Position numbers and translations under genes: made by a program
Shown: positions 1-8,500 of the stretch, one piece after another
How positions within the stretch are numbered: position 1 is the stretch's first letter
How the letters are laid out: every line of letters begins with the position of its first letter
NCBI GenBank assembly: GCA_018662715.1
Contig: JABJFP010000280.1
Span: forward strand, 1-15,485
Reading direction: 5' to 3'
Source of the DNA: Methanobacteriota archaeon
Lineage (GTDB): Archaea > Thermoplasmatota > Poseidoniia > Poseidoniales > Poseidoniaceae
Length of the DNA stretch: 15,485 bases
The notes under the pieces: model-generated
Database searches by the model: none
The model's input: only the letters and a program-made list of their open reading frames with translations
What the model was told of the DNA's origin: nothing

Positions 1-1766
1 AGGTCAAACAGCGCCGTGGGGTCCGACAATAATTCTGCTTTCTTATTACGGCCTGCTAAGACCGTCACATCATGTCCTGATTGAGCGATAGCGTCTGCAA
101 CATTGAGTGAAAATGAATCCAAATTATCAATGAAGAGCACACCACAATCCCCATTGCTCTCAATGCACTGTTCAAGCGTTTGAACCGAGGCAGGAGTTCC
201 TTTTGCCGCTGTTAGATTTTGATAACCGATTGGATGAATTTCAAGTTCGCCCCGCGGGATTGGGTTTTCATCGGCTTCCATCCATCCCGATGCAACTCGC
301 AATGCAGCACCTTTCCAGACAGCTTCCGAAACCTCTTTTGCGGCGTCTGAAGCAATAGTGATTCCACCACCGGCTCCGATGCTTCCTGCCCAACCAGATG
401 TAGTTCTGTGAGCCTCAAGCGTCCGAATCAATATATTCCAAGATGAAGAACCCGTGTGGACGTCTACCCAGCCTGCTGAACCGGTCCAGAACGAACGTGG
501 ATGCTGTTCAAGCTCATCAATTACGGCGCAAACCATGGTTCTGGGACAGCCCGTGATAGAGCCTCCTGGAAAGATAGACTGGAAGGCAGTTTTCCCGTTG
601 TGTTCCGGCCTGAATGTTCCGGTAATATGGCTGACAAGATGCTGAACATTTGAGTAAACTTCAACATCAAATCGGTCGATATCAACCGAGCCCACTTCAC
701 ATACACTCGAGAGGTCATTTCGCATGAGGTCGGCAAGCATGCGATGCTCGGCTCGTTCCTTTTCATCTCCAAGCATTGCATTTCTAAGAACTGCTGCTTC
801 TTCTGGGGTTGAACCTTGTAGGCATGTACCTTTGATTGGGGATGAACGGATGTGTTCTTCATTGCAATCGAGGAGAGATTCTGGAGAAGAGCTGGCTAAT
901 GCAAATCCAACATCGTCGGCTTCAAGGTAGACTGAATACGGTGCAGGATTGCTCTGCGTGAGGTGTTTAAACACCTCAAAGGGATGTTCAATAGGCCCCT
1001 GCCAGTGTTTTCCAACATTGACCTGATAGACTTGTCCTGCAATGATCCCTTGACGAACCCGTTCAATGTTTTCAATATGGGTTTCATCATCGTGGGTTGT
1101 TGTTTCCACATGTCGTAGGAGGGACGTCTCGACGGTTTCAGTGGGTTTCACTTTGAGTGCCTCTTGAGCGCCATCAGCCCAGGGCGAATCTGCACCGAAA
1201 ATATCGAGTTCATCGCTGTGGCGGTCGTGGAAAATCCCCCCTTCAATGAGCCACATGACGCTCAAAAGCGTTCCTTCTTGGGGAGGGTTCTGAAGGAGAA
1301 GCGGTTGAGTCCATTGCATCATATCGTAAGCCATTGCTCCAGACCAAAAGGGGCCTGAAGCCATGCCGTTACATCCTGGTTTGTCAAACGGTTCAGGAGA
1401 TGTAATCGGTTGTAGTTTGTTCAGCAAGTCACCTACACTTGAGGCGATAAGGGTGACGCTGTGATACCAACTACCGTGCTTCCATTCTTCTATCTCGGCT
1501 CTTAACTCACACTTTTCTTCAATCAATTGTATGGTTCCAGAAATTGGAGAATGCGGTTCTGCCGCTGGCATTTGTAAACGGGATGGTTGACGGATGATAG
1601 CACGTTTCTTTGGAGGCGCCGCAAGCATTGACCAGTTGGCCAGATGAGACGCAGGGCCGCCTGAAATCAACATCACTCTGTCTGGAGAACCGTGTCGAAA
1701 CGCTTCTTGTCCGAGCAACTTACACTGGCTGAGGTGGGTAGAAAGTTCGGTCATATTCACCGACAT
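1..1766 (-). CDS. pabB: Aminodeoxychorismate synthase, fused PabB-PabA (partial, runs off left edge)
   Basis: Aminodeoxychorismate synthase makes 4-amino-4-deoxychorismate from chorismate and glutamine, the first step to p-aminobenzoate for folate-type cofactors, in the cytoplasm. The frame is open from ATG 1766 to base 1 (588 codons, no stop). The chorismate-binding domain carries QVYQVNV (245-251), PIKGT with Lys312, LMRNDL (347-352) followed by VCEVG, PGGSITGCP (400-408) and GAGGGI (464-469). From residue 542, GVLFIDNLDSF is the start of a class I glutamine amidotransferase; its catalytic Cys lies outside the window. Lys in PIKGT is typical of PabB, whereas anthranilate synthase (TrpE) usually has Ala there. 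The gene begins 13 bp after the pabC-like gene; ATG 1754 is a second in-frame start. Fused PabA/PabB proteins usually have the amidotransferase first, so this order resembles TrpE-TrpG fusions. TrpEG is the main alternative, disfavoured by Lys312 and the neighbour. Confidence 0.85.
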   Translation of the reverse strand, partial: MSVNMTELSTHLSQCKLLGQEAFRHGSPDRVMLISGGPASHLANWSMLAAPPKKRAIIRQPSRLQMPAAEPHSPISGTIQLIEEKCELRAEIEEWKHGSWYHSVTLIASSVGDLLNKLQPITSPEPFDKPGCNGMASGPFWSGAMAYDMMQWTQPLLLQNPPQEGTLLSVMWLIEGGIFHDRHSDELDIFGADSPWADGAQEALKVKPTETVETSLLRHVETTTHDDETHIENIERVRQGIIAGQVYQVNVGKHWQGPIEHPFEVFKHLTQSNPAPYSVYLEADDVGFALASSSPESLLDCNEEHIRSSPIKGTCLQGSTPEEAAVLRNAMLGDEKERAEHRMLADLMRNDLSSVCEVGSVDIDRFDVEVYSNVQHLVSHITGTFRPEHNGKTAFQSIFPGGSITGCPRTMVCAVIDELEQHPRSFWTGSAGWVDVHTGSSSWNILIRTLEAHRTTSGWAGSIGAGGGITIASDAAKEVSEAVWKGAALRVASGWMEADENPIPRGELEIHPIGYQNLTAAKGTPASVQTLEQCIESNGDCGVLFIDNLDSFSLNVADAIAQSGHDVTVLAGRNKKAELLSDPTALFD

Positions 1767-1779
1767 ACTCTCGCCCCGT

Positions 1780-2502
1780 CTACGACCAGGTGGCCTCTTG
1801 GGTAAAATGTTGGTTGATAATTTTTTGACATTGTTTGGATAAAACCGTGGACTGCCCAACGCGTTCGCCATCAATTGAGTCCACTCGGCAAGCGCCCAGG
1901 CCAGACCCTACAACGACCAGTTCATGGCATCGGGCAACGAGACGTTCATTCAAGCGGCCCCGAACTACTGGTAGTCCAAATTCAGGGAGTTTTGCTTCAA
2001 GCAATGAGGAAGTGATTCCATCCACCCCTCCATCTTCGTCAGTAGGTATCCAAACCGTCCCGTCTTCATCAAGCAGCATCGGAGTACCTCGGTCAGCATC
2101 AACCAGTGCGTGTTCATGAACGAAAAGAGCAACATCACAACCAGCCTTTTCTGCTCTCACTCGGGCTTCGTTGTACGGCGCCCAATCTCCGTGCTTACAG
2201 CCGTTTGTCTTCGGATTCCACCGTGGGGCGGGAACCGATATCGCGTCCAATGACTCATTACGGACGGTGAACGGTCGGTGCTGAACCCTCCAGCCTTGTT
2301 CGGCTGAATAGGACAGTCGAACGAGTCCCATTTCACTGACCTCAACGTCCATAGAAGGAAATGTTTCGGGAAGTGAGATTCTCAACCTTTTAGCATGGTC
2401 TTTCATCCGCATCAAATGCGCCGGACCATCAGCGATTTGTCCCTTTGAGTTGACTACAGCGGTGGTAAAGACCTCGTCTCGGGGCCCACTTGTTTGACTC
2501 AT
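1780..2502 (-). CDS. pabC: Class IV PLP aminotransferase family, likely 4-amino-4-deoxychorismate lyase
   Basis: Probable aminodeoxychorismate lyase, releasing pyruvate from 4-amino-4-deoxychorismate to give p-aminobenzoate. The 240-residue protein has a weakly conserved N-terminal half (EVFTTAVVNSKGQ near residue 10, a LRMKDHAKRL-like helix at 31-40) and a clearer C-terminal half. Lys103 in NGCKHGDW sits about 20 residues before DVALFV, matching the spacing of the PLP lysine to the following strand in PabC and branched-chain aminotransferases. DADRGTPMLL (about 133-142) then replaces the usual TE..xxNlF loop, with Asp where Glu is common. Length is slightly short for the family (about 270). 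It starts 9 bp after the giant gene, with GAAGGA just upstream of ATG 2502 as a plausible ribosome binding site, and precedes the PabB-PabA fusion by 13 bp. That context favours lyase over a D-amino acid or branched-chain aminotransferase. Identification is by motif and neighbourhood; overall conservation is low. Confidence 0.68.
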   Translation of the reverse strand: MSQTSGPRDEVFTTAVVNSKGQIADGPAHLMRMKDHAKRLRISLPETFPSMDVEVSEMGLVRLSYSAEQGWRVQHRPFTVRNESLDAISVPAPRWNPKTNGCKHGDWAPYNEARVRAEKAGCDVALFVHEHALVDADRGTPMLLDEDGTVWIPTDEDGGVDGITSSLLEAKLPEFGLPVVRGRLNERLVARCHELVVVGSGLGACRVDSIDGERVGQSTVLSKQCQKIINQHFTQEATWS

Positions 2503-2511
2503 TCCTTCGCC

Positions 2512-5500
2512 TCAGAGAAGATCATCAAGGAACGATGTGTCAATTTGCGGCGAAGGTGGTGGAGTTTGCGCACCTAAGAGGTCATTCACAACATCCGCAC
2601 GAACTTGTGGCTGCAATACCGGCTGGGCTGGTTGATATTCTGTCCGACCATAATTGGTCGATTGGATTTGGTTTGCGGCGGCGTAGATGTCAGTCGCTTG
2701 TTGTTGAGAAACACCTTGTGGTGGAGCAGGCGGAGGGGATGCAGGAGGGGCCTGGCCGGGAGCATCTCCCCAACCTTGGTCTTGGATGCCCCACGTTGCT
2801 TCTTGCAATTCCCAACTCTTTGAGCGGCGATTACTGCTTCCTCTCGAGCGGACAACAAGTACGGCCAAGAGTACCACGATGACGAGCATACCAGCGGCAA
2901 TCAAATTCGGTCCAGTAAGAAGTGATTCAAGCGACAATTGGCCAGAATCATCTCCATCTACAGGTGCTTTACCGTCATCTCCGAATGCATTCAGTTTGAC
3001 CGAGGTGACGGTCTCCTTACTGAGGCTTTCATCATACGGAGTTACAGCGACATACCATGCACTTTCGTTGTCAAGCTCTTCAAACAGGCTTGGGGTAATC
3101 AGGAACGAATTGGATGCTTTGACATCGCCAACCATTGTTGCATCTGTAATGTCTTCAAAGGCGGAATCGGAGATGTAGACGTGGTATCCACGAACTTGCG
3201 CATCGGTGGAGTGGTCCCATTCAACGAAGATGTTGGTCTCCATGTCCCACGTGGCGGTTACAGATTCAATGTCCGGGAGGTAGTTTCCAGGGTCTGTGAC
3301 TCCGTCGTCAATAGATTGTGCGTTGACCACGGTGAGGTCAGTTGTATGTGCATTGCCTGAGGTATCAACAGCCACGACAGCGACCCAGATATCTTGGCCA
3401 GGTATGACAGGTGTGTCTCCAGCAACGATATCAATGGTGAGTGGAAGTGAAGGATTTCGGTCCAAGGATGCAATGGGTGTCAAGGCTTGGCCGTTTGGAT
3501 TTGCAGCATTAAACTCAAAGGTGGCTGCGTAGACATCGTAGTAGGCAATATCATCTGCATTGGACAATTCAAAGCCGAGGAGAAGAGCGCTTCCATCATC
3601 GTTTGGACGGTCAGTTAATTCCAAGTCAGTCAATCGGTCAGGAGGCGTGTTGTCGTTGATGTTGTCAATCGGTGTGACCGTTGCTTGAGTAAGGTCTGTA
3701 AGATGTACGTTTCCTTTGAGGTCGTGAACGGTTACAGCCACAAATAGTTCAACATCGGGTCGAATCAATTGAGGCGTGGATGCTGTTAACGCTGATTCAC
3801 CGTACAATGCTGTTGAAATGGTGAGTTCAATTGAGTTTGTTCGATCATCGATCCATTGTTTGTTGAATGTGAAACAACCACATACGTCCGGATTTGTTCC
3901 AAAGGTGGCATAAGCCAGAGCCAGGTCATCCACAGGTTGATCTGCAACCCACACTGTGTAGGAGGCGAAATCATCTGCACCAGAAGGTGTCCAGACGACA
4001 TCGATAGATGTTCCATCATCGTTTGCGTGGTCAAAGGCGAGTAGAGATGAGATTCGCTCAGGTGCGATACCTGACCCTATGATGTTCTGGAATGGTGTGG
4101 CCGTGACGATTCGTACGCTGTCAGTATTCCCATTCAACCACACATCGTAAGCAACGACGCCGATGGAATAGATCTGACCGTCAATCAAGGGCACCCCATC
4201 AAGAGAGGTGATTGTAGTCTCCGTGTCTTCACAAGAGTTGATGACGGCTGCTTGGGAAAATCCATCGACAGTTCCAATGATACCATCATCTCCAGCGTCC
4301 CCGCCCTGATTCATGAATACGGTGTAAAAGGCACAATCTTCAGCAGAACTTTGGTTCCACATAACGGAAATGCGCCCGCCTTCATCGTCAGGGATATCTA
4401 CGGCAGTGGTGCCTTCGATTGGTTCTGGAGCTTGGTTGTCGTTGAGTTCACCGGTTGGAACGACCGGTCCGACAATCGTGACATCAGAGAGGTTTTCTTG
4501 TCCCGCTTCATCAACACAGGTGAATCCGATCCAAACAGGAACTGCTGGTGCGAGTGACAAGATGCTTTGATTTCCTTGGTTCGGCAGATAGGATGTTTCC
4601 AAAGACAACCCCAATGCATCAGTCATGACCGTTGTTGATACGTATACATTGGTTCGAGCAAGGTCAAGAGCTGTACATCGAGCCCATTCAAGTTCAAGGT
4701 CTCCATCTTCTCCATTGCTCCCCATAGCGCTTGCAGTTGCCCATAGCGGTGCGCTTGGAATTTCATCTGAAGATGATGCAGGGCCAAACGGCGCAGAGAC
4801 CTCTCCCCATCGTCCGTCGGTGTATTCAACCACGATAACGCCGTAGTAATCCGTTCCGTCTTTGATCGGTTGTCCGTTTGCAGTTTCAATGTCAGCCCCG
4901 AGGCGACTGTGAAGGGATACTGCCTTGTCAGGGGTCTGCCCCATCAAAGCGAGTTCGTTCGGTGCGGTAGCCCACGGGCCTTCATTGAGGAAAATGAGGT
5001 ATCGCGAAAAGTCCTCGTCATGAACCAAAGACCACGAAGCAGTCAACGTACTTCCACCGTCATCGGGGCGGTCAACAAGATTTTCCATGTCAACAGGTGT
5101 GTCAGTGCGAATGTAGTCGTAGGTAATTCTGGCTTCCATCGAACCGTTTGACGGGGAATAGAGCCGAAGTTTAACATGGCGAGTATTGTCGTAAAGCAAT
5201 CCGTTATCCAGGGCTAATTGTAGCGTAGAGCCGAGATTTGGGTCTTGACTTAGGTCAAGAGTTGCATCGTAGTTCACCGACATTGAACGCGCCCAAACCG
5301 CTGCACCGCTTTCGGAAGATGTGAACACAAGAGGGACCTTTTGCAACATGATTCCATGAGGTCCAGAAGTTCCTTGGGTGGAGTCAAGAGCAAAAGGCGC
5401 GGATGGGTCCACCAAGGAAATGTCAACGCCAGGATGTGTCATGCCCGTGATGTTGAGGCCAGACCCACCCGTTCCTTGCGAATTTGACAGGGCTCGGACG

Positions 5501-8500
5501 GTGAGAGGGTGGGCTCTTCTCATTGTGTAATCATCAACCTCAGTAAATTGGCCGTTAGTCTGCCATCCAACCAATCCTTCCGAAGTTGTAAGCCACACAT
5601 GAGAACCAGTCACGATTCCATCGATAATGCCGCCTTGATTGAATGATGTGAGCCGTGCATGGTTGGTTGTCCTTGATTCGCTTAGCGAAGCCGAAGAACT
5701 GCTGAATGCGATGAGTTCGTCGCCGTTGCTCATCATTCCTTCAACAGGCCAAGTGGGAGTTTGATAGGATGCCAAACCGTCTTCAAACATTGTGTCAGAA
5801 GAGTTCCAGTGGGTCATTGGGCCGATATCAGTTGCAATGTGTAAGCCCCACCAATCGCCAGTTAGGGCAGTCACAGTGTTGGATGGTAATTGGTCAAATC
5901 TATGCGTTGAGATGACTTGCATGGTTCCGACATTAATCATCGTCACACCGGGGCGGTCTGCTCCGCGACCATCGTGACTCAAGACAAGAACCGGGGCCGG
6001 TGCCATTTGGCCAACGGGGATCTTGGTAAGGCCCCATGTAGAGGTAGACATCAGTCCGTCAGATGTGTCCATGAGAGTGGATGTTTCTGTGATTTCATCC
6101 CAAATAATCAGTCCAGACGGGGTAGCAAGGAAGACATTGGTTCCGATTACTAGGACGTCTTCAATGACATTGTCTTGGAGGCCGCTGTTGATCGTTACTG
6201 AATCCATCCAATCGTTTGTTGCTGTTGTGATGTTAAACCGACCAAGCCCACCATTTGTTCCGATGTACATGATGTTGTTTGAATCGTCAAATCCGTTGAC
6301 AATATTGGATGGCAGACCTGCGATAAGCCGTCCTCCGTCAAACTGTTGCGTATTGAGGTCGAAGGTTTGGACGCCAGGAGGGCTTCCTCCTTCACCGGCT
6401 AAACCGATAACGAGGTGATTGTTGTAGAGTTCCATTTGGTCAAATTTGTCGTGAAGAGAGCCGGTAATTGAAGCTAGATTCTTATTGGGGACATCAAGTT
6501 TCATCAATCCTGTAGGATTGCTTGCAATGTAGAGTTGGTCTCCTTGAAGGTAGAAATCCGTAGCGCGAGAGTTCGCAGCCATGGCCCACCCATATTCCCA
6601 CTGAACATCACCATTGGGCTGGAAGGTTCCTTGAAGGAGGCCAGCGCCGATGCCTGAGAATTGGCCTTGGGCTGTTTGGCCTCCTGTTGCGGCCCAAATG
6701 TGCGTTGAGTTTCCAGCCATTGCTGTAATCTGCCCGCTAACTAAGCCTGGGAGGTCGACGACTTTCTGCATGCCGAGTGTGGACAATGTTGAGACGTGAC
6801 TGTAGCCCGATGAACCGCCAGCTTGCCCCATCATCCAGCCTGTTGTGCCTCCAAGCCACTGGAACGAGGTAACTGATGAACCACCGCTTTGCACATTGGC
6901 TTGAGTCGTTGTTGCACCGTTTGACGACATTACGGAGTATCCTCCGCCGATGAGATTGGAGCCCGAGTTGCCAATACCATGGCCAACGATGAGTTGCCCG
7001 TTTGCGTGAGCGAGAGAATCGTACCAAATACGGTCACTTGGTAAGTTGTGACTCGTAGTTGTCAAACTTGCAAGGAACGAGTTTGAGGAAAAACTGTATT
7101 TGGAAATAGGTTGATTGTCGTTGTAATATCCGATGTAGAGGGTGTCTGCGGAATCGCAAGTCACTGAGGCGGGGGAAGTCCCGTCGAGTTGCGAGCGGTC
7201 AAATCCTGAAAGTACGGTTTGATTTTGAAGGTCAATGCGGGCAATTCCGCCGTTATTGTTGTACATGGCAATGTTGAGTGCTCCGCCACACATCTCCATT
7301 GAAATGGGATATCCGTTTGGAATATTTGTGTATGAATCGGCTGCGTACGACGACCATGCGCCAGTGCTGTCTCGGAGAGAAATAATTCCCTCTGCGAATC
7401 CGCCCCATCCTTGGAAGCGTGCTCCTCCAACAGCAAGGTTAGCACCGTCGGTCCATAGTTCGTAGAAGATTGTTCCTGCATTGGTCGGAAGTCCGTTTCC
7501 TGCAGTCCACTTTGCCGCCCATTGGTTGGAAGTTTCGTTGTAACGATGAACCCCATCTTCGGCTGCGAAGAGGACATGTCCGTCGTATTCAACCATGCCG
7601 CGAATTGGAAGTTCGTAAGTATCCCAAGAGTTGACTAGGGTTCCGTTTGGAGCATACAGGTCAAGTTTGAGTTCACCCCAAGACACCCATGTGTTCCCGA
7701 TGGATGAACGGTACGAAGTGACTCTGTCAACCGACCCTGTTGGGAGAATGTTGTTTTCAAAAGAATTGCTTGTAGTGTTCCACATTCCGATACCGCCCGA
7801 GCCGTCAGAATTCCACCATTGAGGGGATACAACACTGGTCATGAGAATGTCTCCAACCAGATCCATGCCAACAATATCTCCTCCGTTTTCACCTACTTGG
7901 GAGCCGATGTCGATGTTGCCTAGATTGGTGAGGTTAAACACGTCAAGGCGACTTACTTCATCGCTCGCAGTTAGTGAATGATAATACATGATGTTATTGT
8001 GAATAATCATACCATATGGGTCCCCATTAGCGCTGTAGAGATTGCTTGATTTCTCAATGTCGTAAGCCTCGCCTCCGGTAGTGACGTTGATGAGTTGGAA
8101 CCCGTCACTTCCACCTACCCAGAGCAAATTTTGACGGATATCCGCCACCATTCCTGTAACATCATCATTTCCTCCGTCAAGAACACCGTTATCTTCGGTG
8201 AACGGCGTGAGCCATTCGTTAGAAGTGATATTGTAACGAAGGACGCCTAATCCATCGGTTCCGATGTAAGCGATATCTCCCATGATTTCCACAACTGCAT
8301 TTTCAGTTTGTGTGCCTTCTCCCCAATTGTAGTCATGTTGGAAGTTTGATTTTGTGATGAGCCCAACTCCAGACGTCGTGCCTCCGTAAACATAGTTGCT
8401 GTCGTAACTCACGCTGTAGGTAGCCCAGTTGGGCATGCCATCATACACGTTTTGGCAGTCACTGACGGCCATTGTCGCAAGGCTGTACTTGCATACGCCA

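Noticed and set aside
1..1766. Several short open frames on both strands (for example 212-418, 521-862, 896-1111), suggesting decayed or non-coding DNA.
   Set aside because: One minus-strand frame is open without a stop from 1766 to the left edge and holds every chorismate-binding motif; the short frames are shadows of it.
1..1766. Anthranilate synthase TrpE-TrpG fusion, suggested by the domain order.
   Set aside because: Lys312 in PIKGT is the PabB signature and the neighbour resembles PabC. Kept only as an alternative.
2586..2900. Minus-strand 104-residue frame inside the 3' end of the giant gene, as a possible overlapping small gene.
   Set aside because: Composition is that of an out-of-frame reading of the giant gene tail and no ribosome binding site or family resemblance was seen.
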